NCBI GenBank assembly: GCA_963680875.1
Contig: OY804576.1
Coordinates: 79,365,668 to 79,429,667, forward strand
Source of the DNA: Bathymodiolus brooksi
Lineage: Eukaryota > Mollusca > Bivalvia > Mytilida > Modiolidae
Direction: 5' to 3'
DNA: 64,000 nucleotides
The notes below the pieces were generated by a model, which searched no databases, had not been told where the DNA came from, and saw nothing but the letters and a program-made list of their open reading frames with translations. Within the stretch, counting starts at the first letter, position 1. Every line of letters starts with the position of its first letter. Of the stretch, positions 54,301 to 64,000 are shown one piece after another. The translations under genes and the position numbers were made by a program.

Positions 54301-57300
54301 TAATTTGAATCTGTTCAAGAAGAACTGAGGATTCAAATTACCAATTACAAATATACATGTACATTTGAAAATTATTAATTTAAAAAAACAATTTTTTAAT
54401 ACTGCCTGTACTATATAACTTCAAGGTTCAAACAATTTTTTAAACCGTATATTTATGTGGTGTAATTAATGGCTACGTGCTCGCCTTGAGTGTGGTAGAT
54501 CGTGGGTTCGAGGCCCTGGTGTTGTAAACCTGAAGACTTATGAATATTGTTTTTGCTGCTTCTCTGCTAAGTACATGGCATTAAGGAGTAAAGACTGTGT
54601 CCGAATGGAGCGACATATCTACCTGATGACTGTTGCTTCAGAGAGCTAGCACTATGTTAAAAATCCAGCTAAGTGTGTTAGTCTAGTACAAAGCAGACAT
54701 CATTATCATCATCATCTCATGGAATGTAACTTGTTCTCGCCATGATATACGGTAGCTGAAAAATGGCTCATTCATTAGAAATAATTCTGCTTGTCAAAAA
54801 TGTACAATCACTTACTGTATTTTGATTTTATTTGAGAACTATCAAGAACATACATACCATACATGTATTAAAGATCTATATACATGTAATTTTATTGTGC
54901 AAAATCTAGCAGGTTTACACTGATTGTTCAATAAATACAAATACATGTACATTCCTGTAAAATAATTTGTATGAATGATTGAGCAATTATAACATCACGT
55001 TTATGACAATAAACAATCTTAACCTGACTTGAGGACATGGTATAACATAAAACAGATGGCAGGGGACTAACCTGGCTTCAGGGGTCCAATATTTACTTAT
55101 TACAATGTACATGTACAAGTAATCTGAAATACCTGCATATTATTATTACAAATATTACTCAAACCATAAACCTCTGGTTATATATTATACAAGTACATTT
55201 AGTTCACACATTTTTATTATCATCCCAGATGTTGTCCACAAACACAATGTATTAATGTAATAGGTGTACAACACAGTCACATTTTTCTCTGATCTGGACC
55301 TACTTAAGTTTGCAGGCCACTTTTATGACAAAAATATGTAGCACACTATATCAATATCATTACTGTAATTATTTTAAAAAAAAATCATATAGTAGTCCCC
55401 CTTTTATAAGGCCCCTCCAATCAAAGGCCACCCCATTGTATCATTACTGTAATTATAAGAAAAAGCATATAGTAGTCCCCCTTTTATAGGGCAACTCCCA
55501 CCAAAGGCCATCCCCTTGAATTGATATTATCGGGCAAGATTTCAGATGTACAGAGGTAGTAAAATACTACTAGTGCTCCCCTCACAGATGTACAGAGGTA
55601 GTAAAATACTACTAGTGCTCCCCTCACAGATGTACAGAGGTAGTAAAATACTACTAGTGCTCCCCTCGCAGATGTACAGAGGTAGTAAAATACTACTAGT
55701 GCTCCCCTCACAGATGTACAGAGGTAGTAAAATACTACTAGTGCTCCCCTCGCAGATGTACAGAGGTAATAAAATACTACTAGTGCTCCCCTCACAGATG
55801 TACAGAGGTAGTAAAATACTACTAGTGCTCCCCTCACAGATGTACAGAGGTAGTAAAATACTACTAGTGCTCCCCTCACAGATGTACAGAGGTAATAAAA
55901 TACTACTAGTGCTCCCCTCACAGATGTACAGAGGTAGTAAAATACTACTAGTGCTCCCCTCACAGATGTACAGAGGTAGTAAAATACTACTAGTGCTCCT
56001 CTCACAGATGTACAGAGGTAGTAAAATACTACTAGTGCTCCCCTCACAGATGTACAGAGGTAATAAAATACTACTAGTGCTCCCCTCACAGATGTACAGA
56101 GGTAGTAAAATACTACTAGTGCTCCCCTCACAGATATACAGAGGTAGTAAAATACTACTAGTGCTCCCCTCACAGATGTACAGAGGTAGTAAAATACTAC
56201 TAGTGCTCCCCTCACAGATGTACAGAGGTAGTAAAATACTACTAGTGCTCCCCTCACAGATGTACAGAGGTAGTAAAATACTACTAGTGCTCCCCTCACA
56301 GATGTACAGAGGTAGTAAAATACTACTAGTGCTCCCCTCACAGATGTACAGAGGTAATAAAATACTACTAGTGCTCCCCTCACAGATGTACAGAGGTAGT
56401 AAAATACTACTAGTGCTCCCCTCACAGATGTACAGAGGTAGTAAAATACTACTAGTGCTCCCCTCACAGATGTACAGAGGTAGTAAAATACTACTAGTGC
56501 TCCCCTCACAGATGTACAGAGGTAGTAAAATACTACTAGTGCTCCCCTCACAGATGTACAGAGGTAATAAAATACTACTAGTGCTCCCCTCACAGATGTA
56601 CAGAGGTAGTAAAATACTACTAGTGCTCCCCTCACAGATGTACAGAGGTAATAAAATACTACTAGTGCTCCCCTCACAGATGTACAGAGGTAGTAAAATA
56701 CTACTAGTGCTCCTCTCACAGATGTATAGAGGTAGTAAAATACTACTAGTGCTCCCCTCACAGATGTACAGAGGTAGTAAAATACTACTAGTGCTCCCCT
56801 CACAGATGTACAGAGGTAATAAAATACTACTAGTGCCCCCCTCACAGATATACAGAGGTAGTAAAATACTACTAGTGCTCCCCTCACAGATGTACAGAGG
56901 TAGTAAAATACTACTAGTGCTCCCCTCACAGATGTACAGAGGTAGTAAAATACTACTAGTGCTCCCCTCACAGATGTACAGAGGTAGTAAAATACTACTA
57001 GTGCTCCCCTCACAGATGTACAGAGGTAGTAAAATACTACTAGTGTTCCCCTCACAGATGTACAGAGGTAATAAAATACTACTAGTGCTCCTCTCACAGA
57101 TGTACAGAGGTAGTAAAATACTACTAGTGCTCCTCTCACAGATGTACAGAGGTAGTAAAATACTACTAGTGCTCCCCTCACAGATGTACAGAGGTAGTAA
57201 AATACTACTAGTGCTCCTCTCACAGATGTACAGAGGTAGTAAAATACTACTAGTGCTCCCCTCACAGATGTACAGAGGTAGTAAAATACTACTAGTGCTC

Positions 57301-59798
57301 CCCTCACAGATGTACAGAGGTAGTAAAATACTACTAGTGCTCCCCTCACAGATGTACAGAGGTAGTAAAATACTACTAGTGCTCCCCTCACAGATGTACA
57401 GAGGTAGTAAAATACTACTAGTGCTCCTCTCACAGATGTACAGAGGTAGTAAAATACTACTAGTGCTCCCCTCACAGATGTACAGAGGTAGTAAAATACT
57501 ACTAGTGCTCCCCTCACAGATGTACAGAGGTAGTAAAATACTACTAGTGCTCCTCTCACAGATGTACAGAGGTAGTAAAATACTACTAGTGCTCCTCTCA
57601 CAGATGTACAGAGGTAGTAAAATACTACTAGTGCTCCTCTCACAGATGTACAGAGGTAGTAAAATACTACTAGTGCTCCCCTCACAGATGTACAGAGGTA
57701 ATAAAGTACTAGTGCTCCTCTCAAGAGAGTCCACCTCTCTCTTATAATGACACTTTTTCATTGCAGAACTCAGGGCTCAGGGTGTCCTTATAATAAGAAG
57801 TTAACTACTATATTGATGTTTTGTAATAAGAAGTTAACTACTATATTGATGTCTTGTGATAAGAAGTTAACTACTATTTTGATGTTTTGTAATAAGAAGT
57901 TAATTATTATATTGATGTCTTATAATAAGAAGTTAACTACTATTTTGATGTTTTGTAAATCCCATGACATTTATTTTAATTAACAAAAATCTTAACCAAT
58001 GGTCTTTTGCTAGGAATCCAGGAAGTTCTATTCAGACTACATGAAAATGTAGTTAAGGTGAAACAAAGTAAATTGGTATACTGATACCAGGGTATTTATT
58101 TCATGTCAAATTCTACTTTGTTATAGTGCAGTCACATGGGGTGTTTTATTCTACAGTATAATGATAATCAGTTCGTTTCACCAGGCCTGGCTGTATAGCA
58201 TAATTTGGACTGGCCTGGCTATATAGCATAATTTGGACCAGACGGGTTGTATGCACATGTATCTAAATGACATTCTTGATATATCATATATGTTAAAGAA
58301 ACACTAAGAACTCTTTACAGCTTTTTATATAATTTATATCACATACATGTAGTAAATATTGAAACAAATTATAGTAACCTTTTTTTTTTAGTGAAGAGTG
58401 AATCCTGCAATTCGCAAAACCAAAATCAAATTTTTAAAGCAATGGTTCATTGCAAGTTCAAAATATCAGACCATATCCTGGCCCCTTGGGCAGTCAATAA
58501 ATCTTGATATTGCAATCAAAATAAGTAACTGTTATATAAATAAATGAGTGTATTTAATTATTAATGAGATGAATTTGTATACATGTACAAGTATATAGAG
58601 CTTATGTTTTTTGTATTTGCAAAATATACCAAATCAAAATAAAGCTTTCATATTCATATTCGTATTCCCAAGTATGTTGGTTACTTTTTAATGATCTTTG
58701 TTATAACATAGGCTGCTTATTTGCTTGATTATTTTCAAAGTAGGTTATGCAAATAACTGTAATCTCTTTTATTACACCTTATGTTAATAAAATCAAATTT
58801 GGTCAAATACAATTTATCTATGCTAACTGACCAGTTTGTGTTGTTTTTGTGTGTAAACAAATCATATACGGACAGTGAAATTTGAATCCGCCCTCTTAAC
58901 TAAATGATATGTAAATATGAATGTTTTCTAAATGGTAGCCAAATATTTACAGATAAAAGTTATGACTTGTCCATATTATCAATGAAAATATTTACATTTA
59001 GCAGAACAATCTCTCACCCATATGGCTACTTATCTATTATTAAGGGAAATATCAACGGTGAATGCTGATGGCAAATTGCCATAGTATTCCGTAATTCCTA
59101 TGTTTCCGGGTTATAGTGTGACCATACCCGATGTATATAGGATTTCCTTGTTACGAGGAGTAGTATCATATACGTCAACAGTGATTAACCTGTACATGTT
59201 CATATCAACATGATCATTACATTGTAATATACATGTACTTGCAGGAAGTCGTAGCGGTATATATGTCACATTTTCTTACTGATCGGAAAAATATAATATG
59301 ATCCAGTAAAATATAATATGATCCAGTAAAATATTTTGAGTTATTGGTAGCATGTTTGAAAATTTCTTACTTTCAGTGAATTACAAATAATTTGAAATAA
59401 ATAATAGCAATATCGCAAACTTTAATATATGACGTCCACAATTGGTCATATATATACAAACAATGCTGTGATAAATTTTCTGATATAATACAATAACGCA
59501 ATAACACAACACAGCACAGAAAACTAAGCAGATTATCAACATGGACCTCACCAAAAACTGCTCGCAAATGGGTAAGCAGTTCCTGCCTCTTATAAGACAC
59601 CCTCCGTGGTACTCATATAGCCAATACATGTTGAAACTACTATTGCATCTTGTAGATTTAATAAGAAATAATAAGTGTATTGTGATTAAGTTATGAATTA
59701 ATAATTTACAGGTTGATACAGATGATCACGACTGTGACTTAGATTTAGAAGAAGTTTTGAATTTAGATTCAGATCAAGAAAGACGTTCCTATATACAG
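48048..59798 (+). CDS. PPP1R14: PPP1R14-family protein phosphatase 1 inhibitor (CPI-17/PHI-1/KEPI-like), 3' partial
   Basis: This family of small cytosolic proteins inhibits protein phosphatase 1, including the myosin phosphatase form, when a conserved threonine is phosphorylated by PKC, ROCK and related kinases. Exon 1 (93 residues) and exon 2 (29 residues) join in phase 0. Residues 1-57 are Ser/Thr/Gln-rich and disordered-looking, with SNSPRG. The inhibitory segment KYLTARYG places Thr61 at the regulatory threonine (VTVKYD-like in vertebrates), and [20 protein letters not shown] is the first helix. Exon 2 gives the acidic [20 protein letters not shown], matching the family's acidic helix region. 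The last helix, usually containing a PTE motif, was not found before 64000 and probably lies downstream. I cannot assign an A, B, C or D paralogue. Confidence 0.87.
48362..48389. repeat. 28-bp perfect palindrome just inside PPP1R14-like intron 1
   Basis: TAACAAGGACGTA and its complement, centred on 48375/48376. Pairing extends with one mismatch to about 48355-48396. It starts 36 bases after the exon 1 donor. Confidence 0.85.
48398..49663. other. Intron sequence with nothing recognised
   Basis: AT-rich part of PPP1R14-like intron 1. No coding segment, tandem repeat or mobile element is clear. Confidence 0.4.
49664..49882 (-). pseudogene. Coding-like fragment, unidentified
   Basis: After a TATATATACAG acceptor-like site it reads [20 protein letters not shown], then [20 protein letters not shown] and [18 protein letters not shown], to a stop. 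AATAAA follows within a few bases (49657-49662). The composition looks like real protein, with no low complexity. It lies antisense in PPP1R14-like intron 1. It may be a terminal exon, a retrocopy or a transposon remnant; I recognise no family. Confidence 0.3.
50108..50290 (-). pseudogene. Second coding-like fragment, same strand
   Basis: About 60 open codons including [20 protein letters not shown] and [20 protein letters not shown], ending IEDLI and stop. A minus-strand AATAAA lies about 130 bp further on. It may belong with the fragment at 49664-49882 as relics of one gene or element. Family unknown. Confidence 0.25.
51712..51794 (+). mobile_element. SINE-A tail
   Basis: GGTACTCCGGTTTCCTCCAC to GAAAGTGGCATTAAACACC. 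In PPP1R14-like intron 1. Confidence 0.65.
52585..52866 (+). mobile_element. SINE-B, near full-length
   Basis: B box CGTGGGTTCGCGTCCGGC; then CTCGACTCGCAGCTGCCAGT, CTCCGGCTTCCTCCACCACT, the tail AAAAGTGGCATTAAACACAA and (AAATC)n. In PPP1R14-like intron 1. Confidence 0.75.
53302..53461 (-). mobile_element. SINE-A, headless
   Basis: GGTTTATGGTGTTTAACGCC through CACATAATGTTATATCGC. Confidence 0.65.
53922..54164 (+). mobile_element. SINE-A, full-length
   Basis: Head CAGTGATCGTATGGTAGTTG, B-box-like GAGTTTGAATCCC, and tail TGAAAGTGGCATTAAACACC. Confidence 0.75.
54466..54775 (+). mobile_element. SINE-C, full-length
   Basis: A tRNA-like head with ATGGCTACGTGCTCGCCTTG and B box GTGGGTTCGAGGCCC. 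Then GCTTCTCTGCTAAGTACATG, GAGCGACATATCTACCTGAT, GTACAAAGCAGACATCATTA and the end TTCTCGCCATGATATACGGT. Confidence 0.7.
55393..57790. mobile_element. MITE-like host of the 42-bp minisatellite
   Basis: TAGTAGTCCCCCTTTTATA occurs twice before the array (55393 and 55472) with GGCCACCCC/GGCCATCCCC segments. After the array come GAGTCCACCTCTCTCTTATA and GTGTCCTTATAATA, roughly the inverted counterpart. This suggests the array grew inside a pogo/Tigger-type element. Confidence 0.4.
55543..57722 (+). repeat. 42-bp minisatellite, about 52 copies
   Basis: The unit is CAGATGTACAGAGGTAGTAA followed by AATACTACTAGTGCTCCCCT and CA. Copies are nearly identical and differ at a few recurring sites (GTAGTA/GTAATA, CCCCTC/CCTCTC, TCACA/TCGCA, ATGTA/ATATA). 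Because 42 is divisible by three and the unit lacks stops in three frames, it produces frames of over 730 codons, one on plus ([14 protein letters not shown] repeats) and two on minus. I treat these as non-coding, in PPP1R14-like intron 1. Confidence 0.95.
57792..57956 (+). repeat. 33-bp tandem repeat, five copies
   Basis: Units AATAAGAAGTTAACTACTAT plus ATTGATGTTTTGT, about 70 bp after the 42-bp array. Confidence 0.88.
57960..59711. other. End of PPP1R14-like intron 1, no gene recognised
   Basis: AT-rich. A 20-bp direct repeat lies near 58196-58236 (CTGGCTRTATAGCATAATTT), and AAAATATAATATGATCCAGT is repeated at 59285-59330. No coding segment is seen. Confidence 0.4.
59712..59798 (+). CDS. 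PPP1R14: PPP1R14-like coding exon 2 (acidic helix)
   Basis: An 87-base exon after ATTTACAG, encoding [20 protein letters not shown] and QERRSYIQ, then a GTAACA donor. The D/E-rich pattern with a terminal Gln at the splice junction matches the corresponding family segment. Confidence 0.83.
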
Positions 59799-59840
59799 GT
59801 AACAACAAGTTATACTTCTCTAGTATATATATATATATAT

Positions 59841-59945
59841 GTAGTCGAGTGGTCTAGGGCGCTGGACGTAAGGCTAAGCGAATGGTGCTGCAGTGTAGCA
59901 ATGGTGTGGGTTCAAATCTCGTCGAGGGAAGAACAAAAATTTGAC
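59841..59945 (+). mobile_element. tRNA-Leu/Ser-like SINE head (SINE-D)
   Basis: GTAGTCGAGTGGTCTAGGGC resembles the class II tRNA 5' part and A box. TGTGGGTTCAAATCTCGTCG is a good B box. The acceptor stem does not pair well and there is no CCA context, so this is a tRNA-derived repeat rather than a working tRNA. It lies 40 bp after exon 2 of the PPP1R14-like gene. Confidence 0.5.
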
Positions 59946-60249
59946 AGCTCTAAAATCTAATTCTAACACTGTTTGGTTTAATTTTCAGACGTATATCGCA
60001 TACATGTAGTCCATTCTTCAACCATACGATACACTCTGCAACTATACATTACTCCTTGCCTCTCCTCGGGTCGTGCTGCCGAACACAGCCTATTTATTTA
60101 TTTTTTTGTAACATGTTATCATTTAAATAGTTAGAATTGTCTTGTTTATGAACATATGTCTCCATTCTGTTTTGTTGTAACTGTTGATATAATTATGAAT
60201 GTATATTTGTTATTGCTCCTTGAGGGACCTTAATTGGAATAAAAATATT

Positions 60250-60280
60250 GTATTATATATATATATATATATATATACAG
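60250..60280 (+). repeat. (AT)n microsatellite
   Basis: TATATATATATATATATATA run, with a shorter one at 59824-59840. Confidence 0.8.
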
Positions 60281-60429
60281 TACCGTCTGTTTACAATAAC
60301 GATAACATTCTCCATTATTATTATATATATACTCTAGTCAATTTAAACTCAAACGTTCAAATTCCTGGTGCAGATAATACCATTGTTTATGTAGCTGTAA
60401 CATCTACTAGTGATATAGAAAACCTGTGA

Positions 60430-60852
60430 CATGATCATGATCTAGACCGTGTAGCAGTGATAAATCTTAACAGGAACATGATCATGATCTAGACCGTGTA
60501 GCAGTGATAAATCTTAACAGCAACATGATCATGATCTAGACCGTGTAGCAGTGATAAATCTTAACAGGAACATGATCATGATCTAGACCGTGTAGCAGTG
60601 ATAAATCTTAACAGGAACATGATCATGATCTAGACCGTGTAGCAGTGATCAATCTTAACAGGAACATGATCATGATCTAGACCGTGTAGCAGTGATAAAT
60701 CTTAACAGGAACATGATCATGATCTAGACCGTGTAGCAGTGATCAATCTTAACAGGAACATGATCATGATCTAGACCGTGTAGCAGTGATCAATCTTAAC
60801 AGGAAGATGATCATGATCTAGACCGTGTAGCAGTGATCAATCTTAACAGGAA
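60430..60852 (+). repeat. 47-bp tandem repeat, nine copies
   Basis: Units CATGATCATGATCTAGACCG plus TGTAGCAGTGATAAATCTTA plus ACAGGAA. The only recurrent variant is GATAAAT/GATCAAT. Each unit contains the palindrome CATGATCATG. Downstream of PPP1R14-like exon 2. Confidence 0.92.
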
Positions 60853-61610
60853 CCCAGTAGCCCAAGAACACTAAAAGTTTGCCAACGTGTAGATGGCTAT
60901 TGGGGATGGCTATTGAGGATTTTGAATATTTCATGTGCTAAGTCAGTTACTGGAACCACATATCTTAAGATGTGATTTTAGGGAGCCCAGGTGGCAACTG
61001 CAGTAAAGATGTTTTGTTTCTGTATGGGAAGGGAAATATAGTATGGCTAATTAAAACATTCTATCAGGAAAAAGATAATGTCATTCTTGATGACATCAGC
61101 TTCAAGTCTTGTCTATGTACATGTTTCAACATTTCAACTGACATTGAAGAAAAGTTTGAAGATACGAAAAGGGATAAGAAAGGTATAAGAATGTACAACA
61201 AGGTTAAAGTTGTTATTCTTAAATCAAGCTGATTACAACCATCCTCAAGACACTTATGCCATATGTACTTCTCATCGTTTTGTTATTCCTCCATGCAAAA
61301 CAAAACAAAGTTTAATCTTTATTCTCCCCTAGCTGCCATCACTGACTGGAACCACTTCCACAAGCCACACTCAGTGAATAACAGGTTGATTAATACATCT
61401 TCTGTTGCTATTTCTGTAATTCAGTATCAAAAATACCATTAAATCAATACATAGTTTTTCTCTTCAGTTGTTATGTTCAATTTTTAACATGATGTTTTAA
61501 TTATTTGTTGAAGGTGGTCAGTATTTGATAGAAGTACTTGTACATGTAGAAAAAACACATTTACTACCTTGTTTTAATGTATATTACTTAATTTTCCATC
61601 CCCTCTGTTG

Positions 61611-61790
61611 GAATGCTGATGTTGTGAGTTTGAATCTCGATCAGGACGACGTGTACAACATTATATGATAAAGTTTGTCAGTGATTTGCGATAGGTCGGT
61701 GGTTTACTCCGGATCCTCCGGTTTCCTCCACCAATAAAACTGACCGCCACGATATAACTGAAATATTGTTGAAAGTGGCGTTAAACACCA
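61611..61790 (+). mobile_element. SINE-A, 5'-truncated
   Basis: Starts near the B box GAGTTTGAATCTCG and ends GAAAGTGGCGTTAAACACC followed by an A/C-rich tail. Confidence 0.65.
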
Positions 61791-62403
61791 TAAAACCAAA
61801 CCAAACTGTTGGAATGGTGAGTTCTTCCCCAGAGAGTATGTAGGAGATCAAAGTCCAAGTTCTCATCATGCTTAATAGAGTAAATTGGTACTTGCTATCT
61901 CTTTGTTTTCTAGTATTATATATATGGAGCACTTATGAGACATAACACATGCCAAAAGTTTCAATAACATATTCATGTGTATACAGAGCTACTGACTGGC
62001 AATGTCCCTCATTTCATTTGCCACCTTGTTAACAATATCTCCAATTTTATTTGCCACCTTCCTACAATTTTCCTCATTTCATTTGTCATATTGTTACAAA
62101 TATGTCACACTCCTGACGTATCATCAAAAATCCAGTCTGAAACATTCAAAACGTATATATCACACAAATAGAAAACTGGAAATGTTGAACTGAGTGAAAC
62201 TGATATATGTGTCATTATCATAAACAATCTATCATATTAGTCTAAAGTTTCTTTAAGGCAATCTATTATTTCGCTTTCTTGGAATTTCATCATCAGTTGC
62301 TGAATTGATCTTATTGGCCTTTTAATTCCTTTTGCTTTTTCCTGCTCTTTTGTTTCCATAGTTTTTGGCTAATTCTACATACCTCGTCAAGTTCTATATT
62401 TGA

Positions 62404-62560
62404 TTATCTCCTTTTCATTAACATTTCCTTGTAGGCTTTGCTTTGCAGTTTCTTTTTTTCTTTCAGTTTTTCCATTCTTTGTGAATCTTTTTTCAGTTTC
62501 TCGTGATATTTTTTTGTTCTGTCTCTAGATTTTCTTATTGTACTATACAATGGTATTAAG
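62404..62560 (-). pseudogene. Lys/Arg-rich coding-like fragment
   Basis: Reads IRKSRDRTKKYHEKLKKDSQ, RMEKLKEKKKLQSKAYKEML and MKRR, then a stop. The charged-helix style resembles N-terminal segments of transposon-encoded proteins in invertebrates, but low complexity makes any assignment weak. Minus strand, downstream of PPP1R14-like exon 2. Confidence 0.22.
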
Positions 62561-62954
62561 TTAAATGTCACACTCCTGACACATAGACTAAATTTAAAAA
62601 TAAAATAATGTTTTGTCACATTATCATAGGATCACAAAACATCTAAATATTTGAAGGGAAATGTTAAGAAATTATAGATTAAAGATTGTTCATTTAGTTT
62701 TTTTTCCATTTTAGTTTTTTTAACGCCAAGGTAAGTTTAAGCAATTTAAAGTTTGTCCCACTAAAAAACATCACACTGTGACTCCTGACAAATTTGACCA
62801 GTTGTTGGAAAGATAACTTTGTAACCAGAAGAGCAATCTGCATGAAACTTTGCATGATGATAACTGTTAACATTGTGCTTGTTTTAAGATAATTACTATT
62901 CTTTCATATCACTTTAAATTCAAATAATTCTTTGAAAATTAAAAGTCTTCTGTT

Positions 62955-64000
62955 TTTTTAGCTCACCTGGCCATAGGCCATGTGATCTTTTGTCATGGGT
63001 AAGCGTCCGTCGTCCGTCAGCTTTTCACATTTAAATCTTCTTCTCTGAAACCGCTGAACAGAAATCAGCCAAACTTGCCAGAAATGTTCATTGGATGGTC
63101 CTCTACCAGATTTGTGTTTTGGTGCTGATTTGAAATCCAACATGGCTGCCAGGGTCCATAATGTGTTCTCATTTGCTGAAATTTTAAAAATCTTCTTGTC
63201 AGAAACTACTAAGTCAATTGAATTGTGACTTTGCAGGAATGATCATTGGGTGGTCCTGTACTAAAATTGTGAATCGTTTGCCGATCGGAAATTCAAGATG
63301 GCCGCCATGACTCGACTTAGTTTAACATTGGACCCTATGGGAATTTCACATTTTCATCTTTTTTTCTGAAACCACAAAACAGATTTGAACCAAACTTGGC
63401 AGAAATGTTCATTGGATGGTCATATACAAGATTTTTGTTTTTGGCGCTGATCGGAAATCCAACATGGCTGCCAGGGCCCATAATGTGTTCTGATTGGTCG
63501 AAATTTTTAAAATCTTCTTGTTAGAAACCACTAAGCCAATTGAATTGTGACTTTGCAGGAATGATCATTGGGTGGTCCTGTACTAATCTTGTGAATCGTT
63601 TGCCGATCGGAAATTCAAGATGGCCACCATGACTCGACTTAGTTTAACATTGGACCCTATGGGAATTTCACATTTTCATCTTTTTTTCTGAAACCACAAA
63701 ACAGATTTGAATCAAACTTGGCAGAAATGTTCATTGGATGGTCATATACAAGATTTTTGTTTTTGGCGCTGATCGGAAATCCAACATGGCTGCCAGGGCC
63801 CATAATGTATTCTGATTGGTTGAAATTTTAAAAATCTTCTTGTTAGAAACCACTAAGCCAATTGAATTATGACTTTGCAGGAATGATCATTGGGTGGTCC
63901 TGTACTAAACTTGTAAAATCGTTTGCCAATCGGAAATTCAAGATGGCCACCATGACTCGACTTAGTTTAACATTGGACCCTATGGGAATTTCACATTTTC
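62955..64000 (+). mobile_element. Helentron-like element running off the window
   Basis: Starts TTTTTTTAGCTCACCTGG and GGCCATGTGATC. From 63326 it carries units of about 322 bp (CATTGGACCCTATGGG at 63326, 63648 and 63971). The tail lies beyond the window. Downstream of exon 2 of the PPP1R14-like gene, probably in its second intron. Confidence 0.6.

Noticed and set aside
55484..57761. Frames of 733-746 codons across the minisatellite, one plus and two minus
   Set aside because: They exist only because the 42-bp unit is divisible by three and stop-free. Three overlapping frames on both strands and the lack of unique flanking protein make a real gene unlikely.
59841..59925. Functional tRNA gene
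   Set aside because: A and B boxes are visible but the acceptor stem does not pair properly and the sequence continues as a repeat, so SINE-derived.
60972..61232. 86-codon plus frame that might have been the third PPP1R14 exon
   Set aside because: It lacks the expected leucine-rich C-terminal helix and PTE-type motif, and has no suitable splice phase. The true exon is probably beyond 64000.
61977..62171. ELLTGNVPHFICHL after an ATACAG site as a possible PPP1R14 exon 3
   Set aside because: Only superficial similarity, and the sequence is a short tandem repeat of CATTTGCCACC phrases.

Overview
The window is AT-rich, intron-rich animal DNA. Interspersed repeats suggest a mollusc, with a bivalve somewhat favoured: tRNA-derived SINEs ending in the GTGGCATTAAACACC domain, long repeats that begin TTTTTAGCTCACCTG, and CAGTCAAACC-type inverted-repeat DNA elements. 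The species cannot be named from the sequence alone. No bacterial, viral or CRISPR features were seen.

Three protein genes can be assembled with consistent splice phases. (1) PCMT1, plus strand, five coding exons between 7088 and 12416: a complete 229-residue protein-L-isoaspartate O-methyltransferase. (2) An LRP11-like single-pass membrane protein, minus strand, eight coding exons between 45553 and 28995: 892 residues with signal peptide, MANEC/MANSC domain, EB/EGF-like module, one LDL-receptor class A module, a long Asn/Gln/Pro/Tyr-rich and Thr-rich stalk, a transmembrane helix and a short tail ending DYLINGMYL. (3) A PPP1R14-family (CPI-17/PHI-1/KEPI) inhibitor of protein phosphatase 1, plus strand, with exon 1 at 48048-48326 and exon 2 at 59712-59798; its 3' exons lie beyond the window. 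As I recall the human map, PCMT1(+), LRP11(-) and PPP1R14C(+) have the same order and orientation on human 6q25, so this looks like old bilaterian microsynteny. The three proteins share no known pathway.

Layout: 1-7.0 kb, repeats upstream of PCMT1, with a 112-bp foldback element that has a 9-bp target duplication; 7.1-12.4 kb, PCMT1; 12.4-29 kb, repeat-rich DNA between the convergent 3' ends; 29-45.6 kb, LRP11-like gene; 45.6-48 kb, divergent intergenic region; 48-64 kb, PPP1R14-like gene with an 11.4-kb first intron.

That first intron carries a 2.2-kb minisatellite of about 52 copies of a 42-bp unit, which stays open in three reading frames. Other tandem arrays have units of 29, 33, 34, 35, 36, 38, 47, about 66, 163 and about 322 bp, several of them inside transposon-like elements. 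Most remaining open reading frames are fragments of SINEs, Helentron-like repeats or minisatellites and are not annotated as genes.
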